Assembly: GCA_013140455.1 (NCBI GenBank)
Contig: JABFSU010000089.1
Span: forward strand, 1-58,696
Direction of reading: 5' to 3'
DNA: 58,696 nt
Origin: Nitrospira sp.
Lineage (GTDB): Bacteria; Nitrospirota; Nitrospiria; Nitrospirales; Nitrospiraceae
Within the stretch, counting starts at the first letter, position 1, and the number at the start of each line of letters is the position of its first letter. Position numbers and translations under genes: made by a program. The notes beneath the pieces are model-generated. The model did not search any database. It was not told the origin of the DNA and saw only the letters and a list, made by a program, of their open reading frames with translations. Below are positions 7,417-16,253 of this stretch, piece by piece.

Positions 7417-9108
7417 ATGAGGGCTAATCGTCAAGGGATCATCAGTGCTACTGGCCATGTTGCGGGAATTTCTCTCATGACCGGCCTGTTCATTCTTGCG
7501 CTGCTCGCGACGGCGTCACTCTCTTCACCCCTCTGGGCCGCCGAGACGCCGCAAGCCGAAGCGGATGTGTTGGTGGCTCAAGGAGTGCTGGCCTATGACG
7601 ACCGGGACTATGAGAACGCTCTCGCCCTCTTCAAGAAGGCCCTGACGTCCAATGCGAAACATCCCCGCGCGCTCTATTACTCGGGGTTGGCCTATCTGGC
7701 GCTGAAACAACCCGCCGATGCGGTGACGGCGCTCGAAGCGGCGAAACAGGCGCAACCTTCTGATCCTGCGATCGCATCTCAATTGGGTGTGGCCTACTTC
7801 ACGGCGGGGCGCTATGACGACGCCACCCTGCTCCTGGAACAGGCCTACCAGGCTGACCCCTCTTCAGAGAACTTGGGTTACTTTGTCGGCTTGAGCCGCT
7901 ACCGGCAGAAAAATTACAAGCAGGCGATCGAGGCCTTCAACACCACGAAAACCACCGATCCGAACGTCCAGCAGCTTTCCCGTTTCTACCGCGGACTGTC
8001 GCTCGGTGTCTTAGGCTTGCCGGAACAGGCCTCGGCAGAGTTGCGTCAACTAGAAGGCACCGGGGCCAATCTTCCTTTTACCGGTCAGGCGCTGCAAATT
8101 CAGCAAGCGCTGGCCGCCGGCCGCAAGCCCGACGAGACGAAACGTTTGAGCTTGCAAGTGAGTGTGGGCGGATTCTACAGCGACAACGTGGCGATCAATC
8201 CGCGGAATCCCGGTACGACGCCCGATGCCAACACCAACGACCTGCTTCGGTCTTTGAATAGCCGCAAGACCACATCGCCGGGGGTCTTGGGATCTCTGGT
8301 TGCCGATTATTCCTTCTATCGCGACGGGCCATTCGAGGCCACTGTGAATTATGCGTTCTTGCAGACCGCGAATCTGGCTGACAGCTTGAATGCCTTCAAT
8401 ATCCAGAGTCACTTGCCGGGGATCAGCGGATTCTACCGCGGGACGGTGGCGGATCTTCCGTTTCAGATTGCCGCCCAATATACCTACAACTACATCCTTC
8501 TCAACGATGCAGGGTTCATGTCAGCCCACAGTCCGACTCTCACAGCCTCTATCGTGCCCCCCTCATTCACCTTGCCGCTGGTCGGCTCCGTCGGCAACCT
8601 CACGAGTGTGATCACCCGGTGGCAGAAGAAGGAGTTCTATCGTGAGCCGGTGGCCCTCGACACCCGGTTCTCGAGCGAGCAACGCGACGCCTTCAACACG
8701 ATGTTCGGCTTCGTCCATGCCTTCCGCTTCGCGCAGGATAAACAGATCCTGCGCATCGGTTATCAATACGACGACGAGCGCGCCACCGGCGGCGCCTTTT
8801 CCTACAAGGGCCATCGCGGCCAGGCGGGGCTGCAATCCGCCCTGCCCGTCGCCGACATGATCTTTCGCTACGACTACGACATCCATTTCCGCGACTACAC
8901 AAACACGCAGTCACTCTTCAAAGATTTCAGCGGACAACTGAGCAAGCGTGTCGATACGCAACAGACCCACAGCGCGCAGCTGGTCTACCCCTTCAACGAC
9001 CACTGGTCGGTGACTGCGCAGTACCAGCGCGTTTTCAACAAGAGCAATGTACCGCTCTATGACTATGTGCAGAATGTCTATACTGGTCTGGTGACCTGGA
9101 CCTATTAA
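7417..9108 (+). CDS. TPR protein with C-terminal outer-membrane beta-barrel (Slam/DUF560-like)
   Basis: The product is 563 residues from the ATG at 7417; the in-frame GTG at 7408 also has a purine-rich leader. A signal peptide ends at LWA-A. Four to five TPR units follow, at about 40-220 (ALYYSGLAYLALKQPADAV, QLGVAYFTAGRYDDA). From about residue 240 amphipathic strands with alternating aromatics run to the end (FYSDNVAINPRNPGTT, IGYQYDDERA). The final residues TWTY resemble a barrel-terminal aromatic signal. Periplasmic TPRs plus a barrel are the layout of surface lipoprotein assembly modulators (type XI secretion) and related exporters. I cannot tell whether this is a true member. It is co-transcribed with the CHAT gene (46-bp gap) and divergent from the FecR genes, so moving those proteins to the surface is a reasonable guess. 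Confidence 0.75.
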   Translation: MRANRQGIISATGHVAGISLMTGLFILALLATASLSSPLWAAETPQAEADVLVAQGVLAYDDRDYENALALFKKALTSNAKHPRALYYSGLAYLALKQPADAVTALEAAKQAQPSDPAIASQLGVAYFTAGRYDDATLLLEQAYQADPSSENLGYFVGLSRYRQKNYKQAIEAFNTTKTTDPNVQQLSRFYRGLSLGVLGLPEQASAELRQLEGTGANLPFTGQALQIQQALAAGRKPDETKRLSLQVSVGGFYSDNVAINPRNPGTTPDANTNDLLRSLNSRKTTSPGVLGSLVADYSFYRDGPFEATVNYAFLQTANLADSLNAFNIQSHLPGISGFYRGTVADLPFQIAAQYTYNYILLNDAGFMSAHSPTLTASIVPPSFTLPLVGSVGNLTSVITRWQKKEFYREPVALDTRFSSEQRDAFNTMFGFVHAFRFAQDKQILRIGYQYDDERATGGAFSYKGHRGQAGLQSALPVADMIFRYDYDIHFRDYTNTQSLFKDFSGQLSKRVDTQQTHSAQLVYPFNDHWSVTAQYQRVFNKSNVPLYDYVQNVYTGLVTWTY

Positions 9109-9154
9109 ACGACAGGGGACTCGGCCGCAGCTCGCAGAACGCGAGGGGAGACAG

Positions 9155-12100
9155 ATGCTGAACCGCGCGCAATGGGGACGGGCGAACCACTTCCTTCGCT
9201 CGACTTTCCTTGAATCCTCTCCTCATGGCTTTGCTCCGCTTCATGGGCTTCGGCCTGCAGGGACAGGGAGACTCCACCTCACCCTGTCCCTGCTCATTTT
9301 GCTCTTCACCGCCTGTTCGACCACACAGACTCCGCCACTCACGTCCTCCTCGCCGGACCATCCAGCCCATTCCCAGTTACTACAAGAGGCCACCGCGGCC
9401 TATGAACGCGCCCGATCCCTCTTCGAGCAGGGCCGCTATGCCGACGCCTTAGTGCCGGCCCAGCAAGCGGTGGCACTTCGTGAGCGGGTGCTCGGCCCGA
9501 CCCATGGCGATGTCGCCACGGCACTAACCACGCTGGGATTGATTCATGGGACGCTTATCCAACTCACTCAGGCGACACCCCTGCTTGAGCGAGCCCTGAA
9601 AATACGCCGATCGGCCCTGGGTCCCATCGATCCGAACGTGGGAGAGAGCCTCACCAATCTTGCCACCGTGATGTATGCGGCCGGCGACTTCACCCATGCC
9701 ATTCAGACCCTTGAACAGGGCCTCGCCATTCGTGAACGCGCACTCGGCCCCTCCCATCCCGATGTTGGCGTCACGCTGAGCCATTTGGCCATTGCGCTCC
9801 GGGGGATGAGCCGGTTGGATCAGGCGCGCACGTCTGCCGAACGGGCGATCACCATTCTACGGGCCGCGAATCCGCCTCGCCCAAGGGATTTGGCCATGGC
9901 TGTGAACGTGACCGGCAATATCCTTGGCCGCCAAGGGAACTTTGAAGCCGCCCGCTCGTTGCTTGAGGAATCGTTACACTTATTCGAACAGGCCTCGGGC
10001 TCCCAACACCCCCATGTCGCGGGAGCCCTCCTTCAACTCGGCATGCTTGAAGGGAAGCAAGGCAATTTTTCCGGAGCCATTCCTCTTCTGGAACAAGCCC
10101 TCGTCATCAATGAGCGCAGCTATGGTCCCAATAATCCCGAGGTGGCCGGCACGCTCTATGAAATTGGTCTCGCAGAGTTTGCACTGGGCAAAAACACGGA
10201 CGCGCAGCGACGATTTGAACGAGGCCTTGCGATTCAGAAAGCCACCGTTGACCCTGGACATCCCTTTGTCGCGCTGACCCTCATCGAGCTCGCTGAAGTA
10301 AAACGCCGGCAGAGCGATCCCAACGCCGCGCGCGGCTTGCTGCAACAAGCCCTGCAAATCCAGGAACAATCGCTGGGCCGCGAGCATACGTCCGTCGCGC
10401 AGACCTTGACCAGCCTCGGATATCTGGAAGCGCAGAGCACTCATTTCTCCTCTGCCGAATCGTATTTCGACCGAGCGGTGAAAATTCGCGAGAAGAGCTT
10501 AGGCCCCGTCCACCGTGATGTCGCAGCCAGTCTCCTGGACCTCGCCCGCGCCAAGCACGCGGGTGGCCAGTTAATTGCGGCTCGCCCCTTATACGAACGC
10601 GCCCGATCGATTCTTCAATCTCAGCAAGGGCTCAACCCGGGACTCGACGACGAGGCCTTGAGCCGGATTTGGAAAAAAGACTTGAAGGGGCTCCAGGACT
10701 ACGCCCTTCTACTGTCTGCCATCGCGGGCAATCCCAAACCGAGCGCTGAGCAACAATCGGCCGTGGCCGATGGATTTACCGTCACCCAGCAGGCCCGCGG
10801 GTGGCTGATGCAAGCGGCCGTGGCCAAAGCGCTTGCGCAACGCACGGTGGGAAATCTCGAAGACGTACGGCTCGCAAAACAGGTCGAAGAGCTCCGGCGC
10901 AAACGCCAGGAACTCTGGACGCGCCTGAATGAACTCTATGGGTTGTCCGACGCTCAACGGTCTGCTCAGGAGCTAGCCACGGTGAAGCAGCTCCTCAGCG
11001 AGGATCAACAACAACTCGACCTGGCCGGCGCCCAGTTACAGCTCGCCGCTCCACGCTATGCCGAACTCGCGCAACCGGAAGCCCTCGACCTCGCGCGTGT
11101 CCAACGCCTGTTGCGTCCCGATGAAGCCCTGGTCAGCTTCTACACGCTTGGCGATCGGGTCCAGATCTGGCTCGTGCGCCCAGGGCAGCCGGCACTCTAT
11201 CGTGAAGCTCCTGTAACCCGAGAATGGCTCACCGGCCGGGTCCGGCAGATTCGTGCCAGTCTGCTCCCCAGAGTGCGGCCGGGAAGCGACCAGTCGGTGC
11301 CCGTGCCCTTCGATGTCGACAGCGCCGCAGAACTCTACCGCTTGCTCTTTGCTCCAGTGGCCTCACAACTCCAGGGGATCGAGAACCTAATTGTCGTGCC
11401 CGACGAAGTGCTGCTCCCCCTTCCTCTAGCAGCCCTCCTGACTCAGCGAAGCGGCGAGCCCTTCACCCGTCTCGCTCAACTCTATCGCCTCAAGCAGACG
11501 CCCTCTGCAGAGGATTTGGCCTCCTATGCCGCACTGCCGTGGCTGGCAAAGGCCTATCCCTTGACCATCTTGCCATCGGCTTCAGCCCTTACACTCATCC
11601 GCCAATCGGTTGCGCGTCCCCAGGGCCAAGGGGAAGCCTTTCTCGGATTCGGCGATCCGGTCCTCCATGGTCAGGGAAGTCAACGCGGAGGCACCATGGT
11701 CGCAAGCCGCGGAATGCGCGTGGCGGTAGAGTCGTTGCAGGCCTTAGATCAACTCCCGGGAACCCGTGAAGAGTTGCTGACGATCGCGTCTGTCCTGCGT
11801 GTCAAACCCGAGACGAATGTGTTTCTCGGCCAGCAGGCGACAGAGCCGGAAGTGCGGCGGCTCAACGACAGTGGTCGGCTCGGTCAGGCCAAAGTCATCG
11901 CCTTTGCAACCCATGGCTTGCTGGCCGGCGAGGTTCAGGGCGTGACACAACCGGCGCTTGTGCTGACGCCTCCTTCTGTACCGACCGACGATAATGATGG
12001 GCTGCTGTCCATGGAAGATGTGCTTCACCTGAAGCTCCCCAATACAGACTGGGTGATTCTTTCGGCCTGCAATACGGCGGGAGATAACGGAAGCGGGGAA

Positions 12101-12379
12101 AGCCTCTCCGGATTGGCGAGAGCCTTCTTTTTTGCAGGGGCCAAGGCCTTGCTCGTATCACAATGGAGCGTAGACGATGAGGCGACCAAATTTCTGATGT
12201 CCGCCATTTTCACAGCCTACGGAGGTCGGCGATCCTTTCCCGCCAAAGCGTTGCAGGAAGGTATGCTGGCCTTGCTCAATGAGGCTGGGAAAGATCCGGA
12301 GAAACAGTATTTTGCGCACCCCTATGCCTGGGCGGCGTTCTTCCTGGTCGGAGACGGAACCCATCAGACTGCTTTGTAG
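9155..12379 (+). CDS. TPR-CHAT caspase-like lipoprotein
   Basis: The product is 1074 residues; GGGGAG precedes the ATG at 9155. A long N-terminal leader ends in lipobox LFTAC, so Cys54 would be lipidated and the protein would work in the periplasm or at the outer membrane. Nine to ten kinesin-light-chain-type TPRs (42-residue period, e.g. ALGPSHPDVGVTLSHLAIAL) fill about residues 80-510. A helical linker follows, then a CHAT peptidase domain from about 730 to the end. The caspase-fold dyad is present: His920 in FATHG and Cys972 in LSACNTA, with the ARAFFFAGAKALLVSQW element after it. CHAT proteins with TPRs are known as regulated proteases. Most described examples are cytoplasmic, so a lipid-anchored envelope form next to a barrel and two large exported proteins is notable. 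Processing of those proteins is inferred. Confidence 0.85.
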   Translation: MLNRAQWGRANHFLRSTFLESSPHGFAPLHGLRPAGTGRLHLTLSLLILLFTACSTTQTPPLTSSSPDHPAHSQLLQEATAAYERARSLFEQGRYADALVPAQQAVALRERVLGPTHGDVATALTTLGLIHGTLIQLTQATPLLERALKIRRSALGPIDPNVGESLTNLATVMYAAGDFTHAIQTLEQGLAIRERALGPSHPDVGVTLSHLAIALRGMSRLDQARTSAERAITILRAANPPRPRDLAMAVNVTGNILGRQGNFEAARSLLEESLHLFEQASGSQHPHVAGALLQLGMLEGKQGNFSGAIPLLEQALVINERSYGPNNPEVAGTLYEIGLAEFALGKNTDAQRRFERGLAIQKATVDPGHPFVALTLIELAEVKRRQSDPNAARGLLQQALQIQEQSLGREHTSVAQTLTSLGYLEAQSTHFSSAESYFDRAVKIREKSLGPVHRDVAASLLDLARAKHAGGQLIAARPLYERARSILQSQQGLNPGLDDEALSRIWKKDLKGLQDYALLLSAIAGNPKPSAEQQSAVADGFTVTQQARGWLMQAAVAKALAQRTVGNLEDVRLAKQVEELRRKRQELWTRLNELYGLSDAQRSAQELATVKQLLSEDQQQLDLAGAQLQLAAPRYAELAQPEALDLARVQRLLRPDEALVSFYTLGDRVQIWLVRPGQPALYREAPVTREWLTGRVRQIRASLLPRVRPGSDQSVPVPFDVDSAAELYRLLFAPVASQLQGIENLIVVPDEVLLPLPLAALLTQRSGEPFTRLAQLYRLKQTPSAEDLASYAALPWLAKAYPLTILPSASALTLIRQSVARPQGQGEAFLGFGDPVLHGQGSQRGGTMVASRGMRVAVESLQALDQLPGTREELLTIASVLRVKPETNVFLGQQATEPEVRRLNDSGRLGQAKVIAFATHGLLAGEVQGVTQPALVLTPPSVPTDDNDGLLSMEDVLHLKLPNTDWVILSACNTAGDNGSGESLSGLARAFFFAGAKALLVSQWSVDDEATKFLMSAIFTAYGGRRSFPAKALQEGMLALLNEAGKDPEKQYFAHPYAWAAFFLVGDGTHQTAL

Positions 12380-12431
12380 GGGACTGAATAAAAGAGGACG
12401 TTGCAGGGAATTCGGGCACCCAACAAACGGA

Positions 12432-12800
12432 CTATGATTGGGCACTCCGGCGACGCAGCACGGCCGCCGCGCGCTGCTCAATCCCAGCAAAGACCGCCTT
12501 GCGCAGGGCGTGAGGAATCTCCTGCGATCGTCTGATGCCCAGCTTCGTCGTCACCCGACGCGAGAAGACCACCATCCGCTTGCTTGATCTCGTTTCGACC
12601 TGGCCCATCGTCCACCACGCCTCATCCGGGGTTAACCCCAACAACTGACTCAATGCCTTGCAGACTTCTTCACTCACAAAGATCCAGCCCTCATGTAAGC
12701 TTCTGCCATGCCTTACGCGTATGGCTCCACACCGAGCAACTCTCATACCTGTGAGTCGCGCCGTGTATGACCACTGACATAGTTCGGATTTATCATCCAC
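12432..12800 (-). CDS. Uncharacterised protein, 122 residues
   Basis: This starts at GTG 12800, three bases after the stop of the 46-codon gene upstream, so the two look coupled. An internal ATG (codon 19) is another possible start. The protein is basic and Arg-rich (RRVTTKLGIRRSQ, AAAVLRRRSAQS), with a WIFVSEEVCKALSQLLGL segment that could be helical. There is no signal peptide, membrane segment or motif I recognise. Its position between two rightward units, with unrelated neighbours, would fit a cargo gene or a decayed remnant. Coding status is moderately likely. Confidence 0.4.
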   Translation of the reverse strand: MDDKSELCQWSYTARLTGMRVARCGAIRVRHGRSLHEGWIFVSEEVCKALSQLLGLTPDEAWWTMGQVETRSSKRMVVFSRRVTTKLGIRRSQEIPHALRKAVFAGIEQRAAAVLRRRSAQS

Positions 12801-12803
12801 GCA

Positions 12804-12944
12804 TTACCGCTGCACGAGAAAGGATTCCGCGCAGGGCAGTTGGCTGATTTGCGCCAAGAGGCGATCGCCTGCGTAATAGGCGATCGCATGTGGATTATAA
12901 ATGGTGAATCGGAAGTGATACAGGCCGTCATACTTTTGATTCAT
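12804..12944 (-). CDS. Short hypothetical protein, 46 residues
   Basis: A 47-codon frame runs from ATG 12944 to TAA 12804-12806. It begins MNQKYDGLYHFRFTIYNPHA and ends in CAESFLVQR. The composition, rich in Tyr and Phe, is like a folded protein rather than random reading. It is followed at once by the 122-codon gene. No clear ribosome binding site is visible, so it may instead be the C-terminal remnant of a longer gene. I do not recognise it. Confidence 0.35.
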   Translation of the reverse strand: MNQKYDGLYHFRFTIYNPHAIAYYAGDRLLAQISQLPCAESFLVQR

Positions 12945-13085
12945 TAAGAGAAGTATCAGAGCTAGATGGCCCTATGTGCTCCACAGGCTAATAGCAGTAT
13001 ATTCGGCCCATTCATTCGCTGAGTGTGCGCTATTCATCGCGTCATAGACCTGACGATCATTATTTTTCGGCATCCTACTGAATCG

Positions 13086-15197
13086 ATGCGCATTTTCTTC
13101 CGACGGGTAGCATCCTCTCGATCTCCTTGCGTGCCCTGTTGCCATAGGCCCCTTCCGGCTGCGAACCACTCGAATAGCCCCCTCGCCTTCCGATGGGGAT
13201 TCATCGCCGGCATCCTTGTCGCACTCTGGCCCATTACTTGCGCCGCACAAGACGCAGCACCATCACCACCTCGTGTGTCCTTGCAGACCGAGCAGCAACT
13301 CAAGGAAGAACTCGTGTTCCTGCGTGAAGAAACCGTCGTCACCGCGAACTGGCGGGAGCAACCGATCTCGGAAGCGCCTTCGAACGTCTACGTGATCTCG
13401 GCGGAAGACATCAGGCAGTCAGGCGCGACGGACCTCCCCACACTGCTCCGGCGCGTCCCCGGATTGTCGGTGATCGAAATGTCCGGCGGAGACTTCAACG
13501 TGAGCGCACGCGGGGACAACCAACAGCGGGCCAATCGCATGCTGCTCTTGATCGACGGCCGCTCTTCGTATGTGGATACACAGGGGCTGGTTCCGTGGAA
13601 AACCTTGCCCGTCTCGCTTTTGGAGATTAAGCAAATCGAGGTGCTCAAAGGGCCTGCGTCCGTCATCTATGGATTCAACGCCTTCGACGGCGTGATCAAC
13701 ATCATCACGAAGGATCCACGGGACACTGCCGGCACCACGCTCCAAGCCGGAGCCGGCGAGTATGGCACGGTGCGGACAGCCGCGATTCACGGCGGAAAGG
13801 CCGGCGATCTCGGTTATCGCCTGTCGATCGGCCATGATCAGCAGCAACAATGGCGCGATCGGAACGCACTGGCGTTTCGTGCCGACCGCTTCAATGGGCA
13901 GATGAACTATCTGCTCAATAGCGGCGGGACAGTCCGAGTTGAGGGCGGGGTCATTGATGCCAATCGAGCCGACTTTTCCTCCGGCGATTTCCTGCGGCTC
14001 AACTCTCCCTATACGCTCAGCTATGCCAGAGTCGGCTACGAACGTGACGATTTCTTCGTACGCGCATCCTGGAGCCAAAATAATGTCAGTAGCAGCAACG
14101 AGACTGTTCCTGCGCTGGCGCCTTTTGTGGTCAGCGGCGATAAAAACGGAAACCCCTTCAACATTCCGTTTCTGACCAACAGCTACGATCTGGTCTCCCA
14201 ATACACTCATGCGATCGGCAACACACATCGAGTGACCCTGGGCGCCAATTATCGCCACAACACCTTGTCGGGGACGGCGGTCTCCGGCCTCGGTCAGGAA
14301 AACCGATTCGGAGTCTATCTTCAGGATGAGTGGCGCCTGCTGCAGACCCTGACCCTGACAGCCGGCATACGGATGGATACCCATTCGGAGATTAATCCAA
14401 CGTATAGCCCGCGTGTGGCCTTGATCTATGCGCCGCATCCCAACCACACCATCAGGCTCTCTGGATCGGTTGCCTACAAACCTCCGACGCTGGTCGAAAC
14501 GAACGCGGATCTCCGCACAACGAACACGATCTTCGGATTTTCCACCACCAATGTGGGACAGGGATCGCACAACTTGAAGCCGGAACGGATCACGTCCTAC
14601 GAAGCCGAATACCAGGGCTGGTTCTTCGACCACCGTGCGCGAGTGCGCCTCACGGTATTTGACAACCACATTGCCGACGTCATCGAAGCCGTCGGCCTGT
14701 CGCCCACATTCGGCACCTGGATGAACATTCCAGGTGTGGCCGACATTCAGGGAGCCGAGGCCGGCCTTGAATTTCTGCCCGCCTCATGGCTGAAAGGTTA
14801 CGTCAACTATTCCTATCAGTCGATCAGTCAATCCATCACCGGCGCGGCCCGACGCGGCGGCCCGCGCTCTACACTCAACGGAGGATTGCGCGCCAACTGG
14901 GACAACGGATTGAACGCGGATGCCGCCGTGCATGTTGTCGGCGGAGCCAGTTATCCGATCAGGACGGAAATCTATTCCACCTTCTCGACAATCGGACTGA
15001 TCCCCTCCAGCGCCATTCCCACCGAACGCGTCGACAGCTATACCCTGCTCAATCTTCGCGGAGGCTATCGTTTCTGGAACCAGAAGGCCGAGGTGGCCAT
15101 CTCAGCCTATAATGCCTTGAACGACCGACATCGTGAACATCCATTGGGAGATACGATCGGCAGCCGGGTGATGGGATGGTTTACGCTGACCCTCTAA
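13086..15197 (+). CDS. TonB-dependent outer-membrane receptor
   Basis: The product is 703 residues from ATG 13086; an in-frame ATG 21 codons upstream lacks support. The signal segment is WGFIAGILVALWPITCAAQ. A TonB-box-like EETVVTA precedes a plug domain with the usual elements (SEAPSNVYVISAEDIRQSGA, LLRRVPGLSV, VLKGPASVIYGFNAFDGVIN). The remainder is a 22-strand-type barrel ending FTLTL. The length is typical of the family, and the plug resembles the vitamin B12/catecholate class. The ligand cannot be read from sequence. It heads an operon with a periplasmic binding protein (39-bp gap) and a histidine kinase, which suggests uptake linked to sensing. No ferric-citrate-type N-terminal signalling domain is seen. 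Confidence 0.9.
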   Translation: MRIFFRRVASSRSPCVPCCHRPLPAANHSNSPLAFRWGFIAGILVALWPITCAAQDAAPSPPRVSLQTEQQLKEELVFLREETVVTANWREQPISEAPSNVYVISAEDIRQSGATDLPTLLRRVPGLSVIEMSGGDFNVSARGDNQQRANRMLLLIDGRSSYVDTQGLVPWKTLPVSLLEIKQIEVLKGPASVIYGFNAFDGVINIITKDPRDTAGTTLQAGAGEYGTVRTAAIHGGKAGDLGYRLSIGHDQQQQWRDRNALAFRADRFNGQMNYLLNSGGTVRVEGGVIDANRADFSSGDFLRLNSPYTLSYARVGYERDDFFVRASWSQNNVSSSNETVPALAPFVVSGDKNGNPFNIPFLTNSYDLVSQYTHAIGNTHRVTLGANYRHNTLSGTAVSGLGQENRFGVYLQDEWRLLQTLTLTAGIRMDTHSEINPTYSPRVALIYAPHPNHTIRLSGSVAYKPPTLVETNADLRTTNTIFGFSTTNVGQGSHNLKPERITSYEAEYQGWFFDHRARVRLTVFDNHIADVIEAVGLSPTFGTWMNIPGVADIQGAEAGLEFLPASWLKGYVNYSYQSISQSITGAARRGGPRSTLNGGLRANWDNGLNADAAVHVVGGASYPIRTEIYSTFSTIGLIPSSAIPTERVDSYTLLNLRGGYRFWNQKAEVAISAYNALNDRHREHPLGDTIGSRVMGWFTLTL

Positions 15198-15236
15198 TCA
15201 TCACCTTCCACACGTTCCCGTGATAGGATCTGCGTC

Positions 15237-16235
15237 ATGCCCAGATCGATCCCAACATTTCACTCTCTCGCTCGCGTGGCTCTTTTCCTATGGTTCGGCT
15301 GCGGGGTGATGGTCGCGCTGGACGTTGATGTGCATGCGGCTGAGATCGTCGTCCTGAAATCCAGCGACGTGGGATATTACACGCAGGCCGTTCAAGGGTT
15401 CAGGCAGGCGCTCCCCGCTCATGCGCACATGATCGAATACACGCTGCGCGAAGGGGCAACCGATGCCAGAGAGATTGGACAATCCATTCGCGCAGGGCAT
15501 CCTGATCTGGTCCTTGCCGTCGGCTTGAACGCCGCCCTCACCGCCAAACTCGAAATTCCTGATCTCCCTGTCGTCTTCTGCCTCGTTCTGAATCCGGAAT
15601 TGCACGGACTCCCGGCCGGCAATATGACCGGCGTCTTGATGAAGATTCCACACCAGCAACAACTCGAGAGTATCAAGAGCATCGCCCCCGGCGCGCGCCG
15701 AATCGGCGTGCTCTACGATGAACACCACCAAGCCGCCGCGATCTCCTCGGCTAAACTGCAGGCAAAACTCTTGGGCCTGCAGTTGATCGGAAGCGCGGTG
15801 ACAAAGCGAGGGGGGGTACCGGGAGCACTCATGGCCCTCCTGCCCCAGATCGACCTGCTCTGGGTCCTCCCGGACCACACCGTGGTGACGGACGAATCCC
15901 TTCCGTTTCTCCTGGAGTCCACCTTCGACGCTAAAATCCCCTTGTTCGGATTTTCTTCCACATTCGTCCAGCGTGGAGCGCTTGGCGCCCTGGTCATCGA
16001 ACCCCTCGATGCAGGGACCCAAGCCGCTCAACTGGCTGCGGCGATCCTTCGCGATCCGGCAACCGGCGGCCTGCGGATGGTTCAGCCTAATCACCCAAAA
16101 CTTGTGCTCAATCTGAATACCGCCGAGTATCTCGGCCTCACGATCGCTCCGGATCTCGTGCACATGGCCTCCCGTCTCTATGGAGGGCCCGGAGCCTTCG
16201 CCTCGCAGGGAAACCAGACGAATATCGCGCCCTAA
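15237..16235 (+). CDS. Periplasmic ABC-type substrate-binding protein (PF04392-like)
   Basis: The product is 332 residues. A signal peptide ends near VHAAE. The mature part has the two-lobe pattern of the ABC_sub_bind/TrpX-like family: EIVVLKSSDVGYYTQAVQGF at the N-terminus, DLVLAVGLNAA, ARRIGVLYDEHH at the hinge, and PLFGFSSTFVQRGALGALV in lobe two. No permease or ATPase gene is near, and the next gene, 18 bp downstream, is a membrane histidine kinase. The protein may therefore present a ligand to the kinase rather than feed a transporter. Ligand unknown. The run GGGGGG at about 15808-15814 is in frame and intact. Confidence 0.85.
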   Translation: MPRSIPTFHSLARVALFLWFGCGVMVALDVDVHAAEIVVLKSSDVGYYTQAVQGFRQALPAHAHMIEYTLREGATDAREIGQSIRAGHPDLVLAVGLNAALTAKLEIPDLPVVFCLVLNPELHGLPAGNMTGVLMKIPHQQQLESIKSIAPGARRIGVLYDEHHQAAAISSAKLQAKLLGLQLIGSAVTKRGGVPGALMALLPQIDLLWVLPDHTVVTDESLPFLLESTFDAKIPLFGFSSTFVQRGALGALVIEPLDAGTQAAQLAAAILRDPATGGLRMVQPNHPKLVLNLNTAEYLGLTIAPDLVHMASRLYGGPGAFASQGNQTNIAP

Positions 16236-16253
16236 GTCAGAGAGGCACCTCGT

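Noticed and set aside
13419-14669. 416-codon leftward frame inside the TonB receptor gene
   Set aside because: High-GC antisense shadow; the rightward frame has all receptor motifs.
15288-16163. 291-codon leftward frame inside the binding-protein gene
   Set aside because: Antisense shadow of a clearly recognisable family member.
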